From contig NZ_WQMS01000006.1 of the NCBI RefSeq assembly GCF_009753715.1, positions 455,781-519,780 of the forward strand: a stretch of 64,000 nt of DNA. The letters are read 5' to 3'. The DNA comes from Sphingomonas horti. Its GTDB lineage: Bacteria > Pseudomonadota > Alphaproteobacteria > Sphingomonadales > Sphingomonadaceae. Position 1 is the stretch's first letter, and each line of letters opens with the position of its first letter. The position numbers and the translations under genes were made by a program. Of this stretch, positions 16,747-25,808 are shown one piece after another. The notes beneath the pieces were generated by a model. The model had not been told where the DNA came from. It saw nothing but the letters and a program-made list of their open reading frames with translations, and did no database searches.

Positions 16747-18381
16747 ATGGCGCGGTATATTTTTATCACCGGCGGCGTGGTCTCCTCGCTTGGCAAGGGC
16801 CTTATGGCGGCGTCGCTCGCGGCGCTCTTGCAGGCGCGCGGGTACCGCGTCCGGATCCGGAAATTCGATCCCTATCTGAACGTCGATCCGGGCACGATGA
16901 GCCCGTATCAGCACGGCGAGGTCTATGTGACCGACGACGGGGCGGAGACCGACCTCGACCTCGGCCATTATGAGCGCTTCACCGGCGTGCCGTCGCGTCA
17001 GTCGGATAACGTGACGTCCGGCCGAATCTATCAGACGGTGATCCAGCGCGAGCGGCGCGGCGACTATCTCGGCGCCACCGTGCAGGTGATCCCGCACGTC
17101 ACCGACGCGATCAAGGCGTTTGCCCAGACCGACACCGATGATCTCGATTTCGTGCTGTGTGAGATCGGCGGCACCGTCGGCGACATCGAATCGCTGCCGT
17201 TTATCGAGGCCGTGCGTCAGCTTCGGAACGAGCTTGGCCGCGAGCACACGGTGTTCGTGCACGTGACCCTGGTGCCGTACATTGCCGCCGCCGGCGAGCT
17301 GAAGACCAAGCCGACCCAGCACAGCGTCCGCGAGCTGACCGCGCTCGGCATCCAGCCCGATGTGCTGGTCTGCCGCTGCGAAAAGCCGCTGCCGGACGGC
17401 GAGCGGGCGAAGATCGCTCTGTTCTGCAACGTCCGTAAGGAAGCGGTGGTCCCGGCGCTCGACGCCAGGAGCATCTACGGCGTGCCGCTCCAATACCATG
17501 CCGAGGGACTCGACCGCGAAGTGCTGCGCGCGTTCGGCATCGAGACGCCGCCGGCTAGCCCCAATCTCTCGCGCTGGACCGAGATCATGGACCGGCTCGA
17601 GAATCCGGAAGGTGAGGTCACGATCGGCGTGGTCGGCAAATATGTCGGGCTGCCGGACGCCTACAAATCGCTGCACGAGGCGTTGGTTCATGGCGGGATC
17701 GCCAACCGGGTGAAGGTCAACATCCAGTGGCTCGACGCGGAGCTGTTCGAGCATGAGGACGAAGTGGCCGCGAAGCTGGAGCCGATGCACGGCATCCTGG
17801 TGCCTGGCGGGTTTGGTGAGCGCGGGTCCGAGGGCAAGATTTCCAGCGTGAGATTCGCGCGCGAGCGCAACGTCCCCTTCTTCGGCATCTGTCTCGGCAT
17901 GCAGATGGCCTGCATCGAAGGGGCGCGGAACGTCGCCGGGATTGCCGGCGCCTCGACGACCGAGTTCGGACCCACCGACGAGCCGGTGGTCGGCCTGATC
18001 ACCGAGTGGATGTCCAAGGAAGGCCTGCAGAAGCGGGCGGCGGACGGCGACCTGGGCGGGACGATGCGGCTTGGCGCCTATCCGGCGGCGCTGAAAGGGA
18101 ACAGCGTCGTCGAATCGATCTACGGCACGCGCGAGATCAGCGAGCGCCATCGCCATCGTTATGAAGTGAATGTCCATTACCGCGACGCGCTTGAGACAGG
18201 CGGGCTGCTGTTCACCGGCATGAGCCCGGACGGCGCGCTGCCGGAGATCGTCGAGCGGCCCGACCATCCCTGGTTCGTCGGCGTGCAGTTTCACCCGGAG
18301 CTCAAATCGAAGCCGTTCGACCCGCATCCGCTCTTCGCCAGCTTCGTGGCCGCGGCGGTGAAGCAGAGCCGGTTGGTTTAA
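16747..18381 (+). CDS. pyrG: CTP synthase
   Basis: PyrG aminates UTP to CTP using glutamine. The 544-residue protein has the N-terminal synthetase domain ([40 protein letters not shown]) and a C-terminal class I glutamine amidotransferase domain with nucleophile Cys in [10 protein letters not shown] (near residue 380) and the His/Glu pair in VQFHPEL. Length is standard. An SR2 repeat begins 3 nt after its stop. Confidence 0.98.
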   Translation: MARYIFITGGVVSSLGKGLMAASLAALLQARGYRVRIRKFDPYLNVDPGTMSPYQHGEVYVTDDGAETDLDLGHYERFTGVPSRQSDNVTSGRIYQTVIQRERRGDYLGATVQVIPHVTDAIKAFAQTDTDDLDFVLCEIGGTVGDIESLPFIEAVRQLRNELGREHTVFVHVTLVPYIAAAGELKTKPTQHSVRELTALGIQPDVLVCRCEKPLPDGERAKIALFCNVRKEAVVPALDARSIYGVPLQYHAEGLDREVLRAFGIETPPASPNLSRWTEIMDRLENPEGEVTIGVVGKYVGLPDAYKSLHEALVHGGIANRVKVNIQWLDAELFEHEDEVAAKLEPMHGILVPGGFGERGSEGKISSVRFARERNVPFFGICLGMQMACIEGARNVAGIAGASTTEFGPTDEPVVGLITEWMSKEGLQKRAADGDLGGTMRLGAYPAALKGNSVVESIYGTREISERHRHRYEVNVHYRDALETGGLLFTGMSPDGALPEIVERPDHPWFVGVQFHPELKSKPFDPHPLFASFVAAAVKQSRLV

Positions 18382-18383
18382 AA

Positions 18384-18534
18384 CCCTCCCCTGCGTTTGC
18401 AGGGGAGGGGGACCGCCGGGCGCAGCCCGGTGGTGGAGGGGCGGAGCCTAGCGACGACGCTTACCCTCCGCTTCGCTCCGGGCCCCTCCACCGCGCTTCG
18501 CGCGGTCCCCCTCCCCTCGCAAGCGAGGGGAGGA
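18384..18534. repeat. SR2 long nested palindrome, copy b
   Basis: About 150 bp: left hairpin CCTCCCCTGC / GCAGGGGAGG, inner GGTGGAGGGGC / GCCCCTCCACC, right hairpin CCCCTCGC / GCGAGGGG. It ends in GGGGAGGA, which lies at Shine-Dalgarno distance from an ATG at 18541. That ATG opens a 15-codon frame overlapping the pepP start. Confidence 0.88.
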
Positions 18535-18574
18535 TTGTTTATGGCACTCCCAAATCCACTGACAGGAGTCGCCG

Positions 18575-20356
18575 ATGTCCACCTATGAAGCGCGCCTCGC
18601 CGCGCTCCGCGAGCAATTGAAGCGGGACCGGCTGGACGGGTTCGTCGTGCCCCTGACCGACGAGCACATGTCGGAATATGTCGGCGCCTATGCCCAGCGG
18701 CTGGCCTGGTTGACCGGTTTCCAGGGCTCGGCCGGGACAGCGGTGGTGCTGCCGGAAGAAGCGGCGATCTTCGTCGACGGGCGCTACACGCTGCAGGTGC
18801 GCGAGCAGGTCGATCCGAAGCATTGGGCCTATGTGTCGGTGCCGGAGACCTCCGTCTCCGACTGGCTCGGCGAGCATGCGGCGGACGGCGCGCGGATCGG
18901 TTATGATCCCTGGCTGCACACCCGCGCCTGGGTGGAAGCGGCGACCAAGGCGCTCAAGGAAAAGGGCGCCGAGCTGGTCGCGGTCGACACCAATCCGGTC
19001 GACGCGGTGTGGCCCGACCGGCCCGAGCCGTCGCGCGCGCGGCTGGTCGTGCAGCCCGACGAATATACCGGCAAGAATTCGGCCGAGAAACGGGCGGAAA
19101 TCGGCGAGTGGCTGGCGGCAAAGAAGGCCGACGCGGTGGTGCTGTCCGCGCTCGATTCGATCGCCTGGACGTTCAATGTGCGCGGCAAGGATGTGGAGCG
19201 CACGCCCGTCGCGCTGGCCTATGCGCTGGTGAACAAGGACGGCACGGCGGACCTGTTCGTACAGCCGGAAAAGATCGGCGAGGACGTCGCCAAGCATCTC
19301 GGCAATGCGGTGCGCCTGCACGACCGCGCGGAGTTCCCGAAAGCGCTGGCGGGCTTTGCCGGCAAGCGCGTCGCGGTCGATCCCGAGCGGGCGGTGGCGG
19401 CGATCTTCGAGCGGCTGGAAAAGGGCGGGGCGGAGACGCTGCAACTCCGCGACCCCGCCGTGCTCGCCAAGGCGATCAAGAACGCTGCCGAGATTGCCGG
19501 CCATCAGGCCGCGCAGGCGCGCGATGGGGCAGCGATCGTGCGGTTCCTGCACTGGCTGTCGGTCGAGGCGCCCAAAGGCGGGCTCGACGAACTGACCGCC
19601 TCGGACAAGCTGGAAAGCCTGCGCCGCGAGACGGGTCTGCTCCAGGATCTGTCGTTCGACACGATTTCGGGCGCGGGGCCAAACGGAGCCATCGTCCATT
19701 ATCGCGCCTCGCCGGAAACGAACCGGAAGCTGGAGCGCAACTCGCTGTACCTGATCGATTCGGGCGGCCAGTATCGCGACGGCACCACCGATATCACGCG
19801 GACGGTAGCGATCGGCGAGCCGATGGCGGAGATGCGCGACCGGTTCACCCGCGTGCTGAAGGGCCATGTCGCGATCGCGACGGCGCTGTTCCCGAAGGGC
19901 ACGCGCGGGCAGCAGATCGATGCGTTCGCACGGCGGCCGCTGTGGGAAGCGGGGTTGGATTACGCCCATGGCACCGGTCACGGCGTCGGCAGCTATCTGT
20001 CGGTCCACGAGGGCCCGGCGCGTATCGCGACCTTCGGCGGCGGCGACGAGCCACTCGCAGCCGGCATGATCCTGTCGAACGAGCCTGGCTATTACAAAAC
20101 CGGCGCATACGGCATCCGCATCGAGAATCTGGTGCTGGTGGTGCCGAAGGATGTGCCGGGCGCCGAGCGCGAGATGCTGGGCTTCGACACGCTCACCTTC
20201 GCGCCAATCGACCGCCGGCTGGTCGACGTCGGGATGCTGACCGAAAGGGAGCGGACGTGGCTGAACGCGTATCACGCGAAGGTGGTCGAAGTGATCGGGC
20301 CGCAGCTCGAGGGCGAAGTACGCGCCTGGCTGGAAGCGGAGTGCGCGCCTCTTTAG
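18575..20356 (+). CDS. pepP: Xaa-Pro aminopeptidase (M24B family)
   Basis: A 593-residue metallopeptidase that removes N-terminal residues preceding proline. It has the three-domain long form: two creatinase-like N-terminal domains and a pita-bread catalytic domain. Metal ligands are visible as Asp residues in LIDSGGQYRDGTTDITRT, His in HGTGHGVGSYLSVHEGP and Glu in ILSNEPGYY. The start ATG has AGGAG 7 nt upstream. Length matches eukaryote-like long APP enzymes found in alphaproteobacteria. The gene symbol is by function; the long form differs from E. coli PepP. Confidence 0.93.
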   Translation: MSTYEARLAALREQLKRDRLDGFVVPLTDEHMSEYVGAYAQRLAWLTGFQGSAGTAVVLPEEAAIFVDGRYTLQVREQVDPKHWAYVSVPETSVSDWLGEHAADGARIGYDPWLHTRAWVEAATKALKEKGAELVAVDTNPVDAVWPDRPEPSRARLVVQPDEYTGKNSAEKRAEIGEWLAAKKADAVVLSALDSIAWTFNVRGKDVERTPVALAYALVNKDGTADLFVQPEKIGEDVAKHLGNAVRLHDRAEFPKALAGFAGKRVAVDPERAVAAIFERLEKGGAETLQLRDPAVLAKAIKNAAEIAGHQAAQARDGAAIVRFLHWLSVEAPKGGLDELTASDKLESLRRETGLLQDLSFDTISGAGPNGAIVHYRASPETNRKLERNSLYLIDSGGQYRDGTTDITRTVAIGEPMAEMRDRFTRVLKGHVAIATALFPKGTRGQQIDAFARRPLWEAGLDYAHGTGHGVGSYLSVHEGPARIATFGGGDEPLAAGMILSNEPGYYKTGAYGIRIENLVLVVPKDVPGAEREMLGFDTLTFAPIDRRLVDVGMLTERERTWLNAYHAKVVEVIGPQLEGEVRAWLEAECAPL

Positions 20357-20357
20357 T

Positions 20358-20432
20358 CGTCATCCCGGGCTTGACCCGGGACCTACCTGCGTTCCTGAAG
20401 AAGGTAGGCCCCGGCTCAGGGCCGGGGTGACG
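20358..20432. repeat. SR1 palindromic repeat, copy e
   Basis: Arms CGTCATCCCGGGCTTGACC and GGCTCAGGGCCGGGGTGACG. It starts 1-2 nt after the pepP stop. Its right arm contains the stop codon and last codons of the small minus-strand gene ending at 20416. Confidence 0.85.
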
Positions 20433-20547
20433 GCGGAGGATTCGGCTGATCTTCGTTCGGCTCCTCCCGCGCCCGCATCTTCCGCTTGCGCAGATTCTCC
20501 CTGAGCGCCGCCGCCAGCCTTCGTTCGCGTTCTTCGTCCTTGGCCAT
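20416..20547 (-). CDS. small charged protein of unknown function (43 aa)
   Basis: An ATG-initiated 43-codon frame encodes a highly charged helical peptide (MAKDEERERRLAAALRENL, then RKRKMRAREEP) ending in a Pro-rich tail whose last codons and TGA lie in the SR1 repeat. The heptad-like Arg/Glu pattern, lack of hydrophobic segments and clean start suggest a real small protein rather than a chance frame, but I cannot name a family. It is divergent from the downstream tRNA-Thr. Confidence 0.55.
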   Translation of the reverse strand: MAKDEERERRLAAALRENLRKRKMRAREEPNEDQPNPPPSPRP

Positions 20548-20627
20548 GACGACGCGCTAGACCCGGCCGCAACGCCTTGACAAGCTTCGCGCCCTCGCCC
20601 AAGTGCGCGCCTCGCCCGCGGGCCCGT

Positions 20628-20702
<75 letters not shown>

Positions 20703-20744
20703 TTCTCCTTCCTATCGGAAGACCGGCCCGCTAGGTCTGCCGCC

Positions 20745-23327
20745 ATGGCAGACGTGCAAGGAACCGCCGCGGCCGCGCCGCAAGTCATCCGCCGCGAGGA
20801 CTATACGCCGCCGGCCTGGCGCGTGCCGGAAATCGCGCTGGAGTTCGACCTCGATCCGGCGCGGACCGTCGTCCGCAGCCGGATGCAGGTGGAGCGCGCC
20901 GGGCCCGGGCCGCTCAAGCTCGATCATGGCGGGCAGCAGATCGTCTCGATTCGCGTCGATGGCGCATCCGCCGAATATCGGGACGAGGGCGGCAGGCTGA
21001 TCCTCGACCTGCCCCGGGACTCGCACGCGATCGAGATCGTCACGGAAATTTCGCCGGAGGCGAACACCGAGCTAATGGGTCTCTATGCATCGGGCGGGCT
21101 GCTCTGCACCCAGTGCGAGGCGGAAGGCTTTCGCCGGATCACGCCGTTCCCGGACCGGCCGGACGTACTCAGCCGCTATTCGGTCAGGATGACGGCCGAC
21201 AGGGTGAGCTTCCCGGTGCTGCTGGCGAACGGCGACCGTGTCGGCGGCGGCGACCTGCCCGGCGGGCGGCATTGGGCCGAATGGCGCGATCCGTTCTTCA
21301 AGCCCTGCTATCTGTTCGCGCTGGTCGCGGGCGACCTGAAGGCGAACCGCGACCATTTCACGACCATGTCCGGCCGCAAGGTCGAGCTCGGCATCTGGGT
21401 GCGCGAGGCCGACCTGCCGAAGACGGCGCATGCCATGCAGGCGCTGAAGGACGCGATGGCGTGGGACGAGCGCGTCTATGGCCGTGAATATGATCTCGAC
21501 GTGTTCAACATCGTCGCGGTGTCCGACTTCAATTTCGGCGCGATGGAGAACAAGGGCCTCAACATCTTCAATTCGCGCTACATTCTCGCGGACCCGGAAA
21601 CTGCGACCGACGCGGATTTCGACGCGATCGCCGCCGTGGTGGCCCACGAATATTTCCATAACTGGTCTGGCAACCGGGTCACTTGCCGGGACTGGTTCCA
21701 ACTCAGCCTGAAGGAAGGGCTGACCGTCTTTCGCGACCAGCAATTCTCGGCCGATCACGGCTCGGCGGCGGTGGAGCGGATCAATCAGGTGCGGATGCTC
21801 CGCGCCGCGCAGTTCCAGGAGGATGCGGGGCCGCTCGCCCATCCGGTGCGGCCGGATTCCTACATCGAGATCGGCAATTTCTACACCGCCACCGTCTATA
21901 ACAAGGGCGCCGAGCTGATCCGGATGATGGCGACGATGCTGAGGCCGGAACGCTTCCGGCGCGGCACCGACCTGTATTTCGAGCGGCACGACGGCCAGGC
22001 GGTGACCTGCGACGATTTCGTCAAGGCGATGGAGGACGGCGGAGGCATCGACCTGTCGCAATTCCGTCTCTGGTACAGCCAGGCGGGCACGCCCAAGGTG
22101 AAGGCGACGGTGCGGCAGGACGGGCAGGACGCCATTGTCTCGCTGGAGCAGACGGTGCCGTCGACGCCCGGCCAGTCGGACAAGCAGCCGATGCCGATCC
22201 CGTTGCGCATGGCGCTGTTCGGCGCCGGCACCGGCGCGGCCGAGGCAGGGGAGCGGCTGGTCGTGCTCGACAAGGAGAGAGCCGATATTCGCTTCGAAGG
22301 CGTGGGCGAGGCGCCGGTGCTGTCGATCAATCGCGGCTTTTCCGCGCCGGTCATCGTCGAGAGCGACCGCGATGCCGCCGCGCTGGCGCTGCTGTCGGCG
22401 CACGACGATGACCCGTTCGCACGCTACGAGGCGCTGCAGCAGCTGATGCTCGATACGCTGATCGCGCGGGTCGAGGCCGGTGCGGCCGAGTTTGCGCCGG
22501 TCGTCGACGCCGTGCGGCTCACGCTTGAGAATCCCGCACTCGACAAAGCCTTTGTGGCGGAGGCGGTGCTGCCGCCATCGGAAGCGTTCATCGGCGACCG
22601 GATGGCGACCGTGGACCCTGAGGCGATCCATCAGGCGCGCGAGGCGCTCCGGGCCGAGCTCGGGCGTTTGCTGGAAGGCCAGTGGCGCGCGGCCTATCTC
22701 GGCAGCGCGTCGAACCGGTTCGAGCTGACTCCCGCCGCCAAGGGCGCGCGCCGGCTGCGGTCGATCGCGCTCGGCTTCCTGATGGCCGGCGGCGCCGAGG
22801 ATGCGCCAGCCTTGGCCTGGGACCAGTTCCAGGGTGCGACCAACATGACCGATCGCCAGGGCGCGCTGGCGGTGCTCGCCAACAGCGATGCGGCGCAGAG
22901 GGAGGACGCGCTCGCCGCCTTCTATGCGCGGCACAAGGACGATGCGCTGGTGCTCGACAAATGGTTCACCACCCAGGCGCTGTCGACCCGCGCCGACGCG
23001 CTGGAGCAGGTGCTGAAGCTATCGCAGCATCCGGATTTCACGCTGTCCAATCCCAACCGCGCGCGATCGCTCGTCGGTGCCTTCTCTGCCAACCAGCGCG
23101 GTTTCCACAGCGGGGAAGGGCGGGGCTATCGGTTCCTGGCGGACAACATCGTGGCGCTGGACGCAATCAACCCGCAGACTGCGGCCAAATTCGTCGCTCC
23201 GCTGGGCCGCTGGCGCCGCTTTGGCGAAACCCGCGGCGCCCTGATGCGCGCGGAACTGGAGCGCATCGTCGCGAAGCCGGGCCTGTCGAAGGACGTGTTC
23301 GAGCAGGCGAGCAAGTCGCTCATCTAG
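20745..23327 (+). CDS. pepN: aminopeptidase N (M1 family)
   Basis: PepN is the main broad-specificity cytosolic aminopeptidase. The 860-residue protein has the substrate-binding GAMENKG motif and the zinc site HEYFHNW (His301, Glu302, His305) with the distal Glu324 in LKEGLTVF. The C-terminal helical domain is full length. It begins 42 nt after the tRNA-Thr CCA. An SR2 repeat begins 3 nt after the stop. Confidence 0.97.
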   Translation: MADVQGTAAAAPQVIRREDYTPPAWRVPEIALEFDLDPARTVVRSRMQVERAGPGPLKLDHGGQQIVSIRVDGASAEYRDEGGRLILDLPRDSHAIEIVTEISPEANTELMGLYASGGLLCTQCEAEGFRRITPFPDRPDVLSRYSVRMTADRVSFPVLLANGDRVGGGDLPGGRHWAEWRDPFFKPCYLFALVAGDLKANRDHFTTMSGRKVELGIWVREADLPKTAHAMQALKDAMAWDERVYGREYDLDVFNIVAVSDFNFGAMENKGLNIFNSRYILADPETATDADFDAIAAVVAHEYFHNWSGNRVTCRDWFQLSLKEGLTVFRDQQFSADHGSAAVERINQVRMLRAAQFQEDAGPLAHPVRPDSYIEIGNFYTATVYNKGAELIRMMATMLRPERFRRGTDLYFERHDGQAVTCDDFVKAMEDGGGIDLSQFRLWYSQAGTPKVKATVRQDGQDAIVSLEQTVPSTPGQSDKQPMPIPLRMALFGAGTGAAEAGERLVVLDKERADIRFEGVGEAPVLSINRGFSAPVIVESDRDAAALALLSAHDDDPFARYEALQQLMLDTLIARVEAGAAEFAPVVDAVRLTLENPALDKAFVAEAVLPPSEAFIGDRMATVDPEAIHQAREALRAELGRLLEGQWRAAYLGSASNRFELTPAAKGARRLRSIALGFLMAGGAEDAPALAWDQFQGATNMTDRQGALAVLANSDAAQREDALAAFYARHKDDALVLDKWFTTQALSTRADALEQVLKLSQHPDFTLSNPNRARSLVGAFSANQRGFHSGEGRGYRFLADNIVALDAINPQTAAKFVAPLGRWRRFGETRGALMRAELERIVAKPGLSKDVFEQASKSLI

Positions 23328-23329
23328 AT

Positions 23330-23474
23330 CCTCCCCTCAGCAGCGCTGAGGGGCCGCTTGCTGAAAGCGGGTGGTGCAGGGTCCGTGCGGAGCGAGGACT
23401 GCTGAGCCCTCCGCTTCGTTGCGGGCCCCTTTATTGCACTTCGTGCGGTCCCCCTCCGAGCAAAGTCGGGGAGG
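23330..23474. repeat. SR2 long nested palindrome, copy c (degenerate)
   Basis: Recognisable as CCTCCCCTCAGC / GCTGAGGGGC, GGTGGTGCAGG, GGGCCCCTTTATTGC, CCCCCTCCGA / TCGGGGAGG. It has more substitutions than other copies. It fills the space between convergent pepN and the lipoprotein gene. Confidence 0.75.
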
Positions 23475-23476
23475 TT

Positions 23477-24067
23477 CTATTTCAGCCAGTCGGCGACTTC
23501 GGCGGCGACCTGGTTGGCGGCCTGGTTGATCGCGGCGCCGACCGCTTGCGCCTCGATCGCCGCCACCGGCACCCGGGCTTCGAAGCGTCGGGTGCGGATG
23601 TCGGCCCCGCGGGCGACGGCGGCGTCGAACACCACGACCGCCTGTTGCGGGCTGGCATCGATGCCGAACCGCTCCAGCTGGCCACTGAGGCGGGTGCCGG
23701 GATCGAGCGTGAACTGGCGCGGAGACAGCACCGGATGGCCGGTCCGCGCCTCGATCGTCTCGGCGAGCAGCCGCGCGAACAGCTTGTTGGGCGTGTCGGA
23801 CCATTGCGCATTCTTGACATACGCGACCGACGTCGGCGTCGCCTGAACCGGCACGCGCGTCGTGTTGAGATCGGCCGGCATGCCCGGCCACAGGACCGTG
23901 ATCGCTTCGCCGGCAGTGACCGTCTGCGTGGTTCCCGCGGCGACCTTTTGCGCGGGCATCAGGGTCAGCAGCTGGTCAGGCGGCTCCGCCCCGAAGCTGA
24001 TGCAGCCGGACAGGGCGAGGGCCGCGAGAAGGGCGAGGGGAAGCGGGCGAGTCATGGGCTGTCTCAT
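23477..24067 (-). CDS. ABC-type transport auxiliary lipoprotein (PqiC/MlaC-position)
   Basis: A 196-residue lipoprotein with signal peptide and lipobox (ALALSGC). The body matches the ABC-transporter auxiliary (PqiC/YmbA-like, formerly DUF330) family: YVKNAQWSDTPNKLFARLLAETIEARTG-type central helix and a periplasmic alpha/beta fold. It is last in the mlaE-F-D operon, overlapping mlaD by ATGA, and probably assists lipid transfer across the periplasm. A second in-frame ATG five codons in is also possible. Confidence 0.88.
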   Translation of the reverse strand: MRQPMTRPLPLALLAALALSGCISFGAEPPDQLLTLMPAQKVAAGTTQTVTAGEAITVLWPGMPADLNTTRVPVQATPTSVAYVKNAQWSDTPNKLFARLLAETIEARTGHPVLSPRQFTLDPGTRLSGQLERFGIDASPQQAVVVFDAAVARGADIRTRRFEARVPVAAIEAQAVGAAINQAANQVAAEVADWLK

Positions 24068-25008
24068 TTTGTCGGCTCATAGTCCGGGAGCTTGCGGCTG
24101 CCGACCAGCGAGCCGGCGCCGCCGCGATTGAGCCGCTCCGCGACTCCGCTCAGCGCGTCGGCCATGTCGCGCAGATCGCGGACCAGCAGGCCAACTTCCG
24201 GCAACGTCTGCTTGGAGAAGGCCTGCACCCCGGGCCGCGCGTCCTTCAGCACCGCGTCGAGATTGTCCATCGAGCTGCGGGCGCGGGCGACTGTCTCGCG
24301 CAGGTCCACAAGCAGCGGCCGCCCCTGCTCGTCGAGCAGCTGGTTGGTGGTGCCGGCCAGCTTGCCGATCTGCTCGGCGGCGTCGCCCGCCTGCTTCACC
24401 GCGACCCGGGTTTCGGCCAGCGTCGCCGCAATCTCGGGCCCGCGATCGGCCAGGCTGCCGCTCAGCCGGTCGACATTCTTCAGGATGCTGGCGATCGACG
24501 CCTGGTTCTGGTCGGACAGCAGCAAGGTCAGCCGCTCGGTGAGCGTCGACAGCCGCTCGAGCAATTGCGGCGCGCTGTTGAGGAGCGCGCCCAGGCCGCC
24601 CGCCTTTGTAGGGATGACCGGCGCGCCGGCGGGTCCGATCTCCGTGATCGGCGGATTGCCCTTCTGCGCGCCTTCCAACAGCAATGTGGAGACGCCGGTG
24701 AAGCTGCCCTGGATCGTCGCGGTGGTGCCGACCAGCACCGGCACGTCGGCGCCGATCGAGATGCGGACGCGGACGAAATTGGGATCGTCCTTCCAGATCT
24801 TGATGTCGTCGACCTGGCCGACGGGCACGCCGCGATAGCTGACGCTCGATCCCTTGGCCAAGCCCTCGACCGACTGCTTGAAGAAGATGTCGTAGATCTT
24901 CTGGTCGCTGTCGGAGACGCGGGCGAGCCAGACGGTGAACACCGCCGCGGCCAGCAGCAGGATCAGCACCACCGCTCCGACCAGGACGTGGTTCGAACGG
25001 GTTTCCAT
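24064..25008 (-). CDS. mlaD: MlaD-type MCE domain protein
   Basis: A 314-residue, N-terminally anchored protein (transmembrane about 9-30) with one MCE/MlaD domain (about 40-115; GLAKGSSVSYRGVPVGQVDD). A long helical C-terminal region follows, rich in Leu and Thr, as expected for hexameric MCE rings with a helical barrel. It binds lipid and links the permease to periplasmic partners. The ATG overlaps the mlaF stop by 1 nt (TGATG). Confidence 0.93.
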   Translation of the reverse strand: METRSNHVLVGAVVLILLLAAAVFTVWLARVSDSDQKIYDIFFKQSVEGLAKGSSVSYRGVPVGQVDDIKIWKDDPNFVRVRISIGADVPVLVGTTATIQGSFTGVSTLLLEGAQKGNPPITEIGPAGAPVIPTKAGGLGALLNSAPQLLERLSTLTERLTLLLSDQNQASIASILKNVDRLSGSLADRGPEIAATLAETRVAVKQAGDAAEQIGKLAGTTNQLLDEQGRPLLVDLRETVARARSSMDNLDAVLKDARPGVQAFSKQTLPEVGLLVRDLRDMADALSGVAERLNRGGAGSLVGSRKLPDYEPTK

Positions 25009-25808
25009 CAGCGCGTCACCTCAGCTTCTTGCCGTCGTTCTTCGGTGGCGGCGGCCATCCGTCCGCGGGGCCCGTTGAAATATTCCTGAATCCACGGATG
25101 GTCCAATGCCAATAGTTCCGGGATCGTTCCAACCGCGATCACTTTCTTGTCGGCCAGCACCGCGACGCGGTCGCAGATCGCATACAGCGTGTCGAGGTCG
25201 TGGGTGATCAGGAACACGGTCAGGCCGAGCGTATCGCGCAAGCTCTTGGTCAGCTCGTCGAAATGAGCGGCGCCGATCGGATCGAGACCCGCGGTCGGCT
25301 CGTCGAGGAACAGCAATTCGGGGTCCAGCGCCAGCGCCCGGGCAATGCCGGCGCGCTTGCGCATGCCGCCCGACAGCTCGGCCGGATATTTCGGCCCTGC
25401 CTCCGGCGACAGGCCGGTCATCACGACCTTATAGGCGGAAATCTCGTCGAGCAGCTGCTGGCTGAGATCGGGGTAGAATTCCTTGAGAGGTACCTGCACG
25501 TTCTCGGCCACGGTCAGGGTCGAGAACAGCGCGCCGCCCTGGAACAGGACGCCCCAGCGCTTGCGCAGCTCGATCGAATCGGCTTCGTCGCCCCCGAGGA
25601 TCGGCTCGCCGAACACCTCGATCTCGCCCGCGTCCGGCGTCTGCAGCCCGATGATCGAGCGCATCAGCACGGACTTGCCGGTGCCGGAGCCGCCGACCAC
25701 GCCCAGGATCTCGCCTTTGAACACATCCAGATTGAGGTCGTCATGGACGACCTGCTCGCCGAAGCTGTTGCGCAGATGGCGGACGCGGATGACCGGATCG
25801 TCGCTCAT
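25008..25808 (-). CDS. mlaF: MlaF-type ABC transporter ATPase
   Basis: ATPase of the MCE lipid transporter (266 aa). Walker A is GGSGTGKS (about 39-46), the Q-loop lies near LFQGGALFS, the signature is LSGGMRKRAGIARAL and Walker B LLFLDEPTAGLDP. LSGGM is typical of MlaF/Mkl ATPases. It overlaps mlaE by 4 nt (ATGA). Confidence 0.95.
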   Translation of the reverse strand: MSDDPVIRVRHLRNSFGEQVVHDDLNLDVFKGEILGVVGGSGTGKSVLMRSIIGLQTPDAGEIEVFGEPILGGDEADSIELRKRWGVLFQGGALFSTLTVAENVQVPLKEFYPDLSQQLLDEISAYKVVMTGLSPEAGPKYPAELSGGMRKRAGIARALALDPELLFLDEPTAGLDPIGAAHFDELTKSLRDTLGLTVFLITHDLDTLYAICDRVAVLADKKVIAVGTIPELLALDHPWIQEYFNGPRGRMAAATEERRQEAEVTR

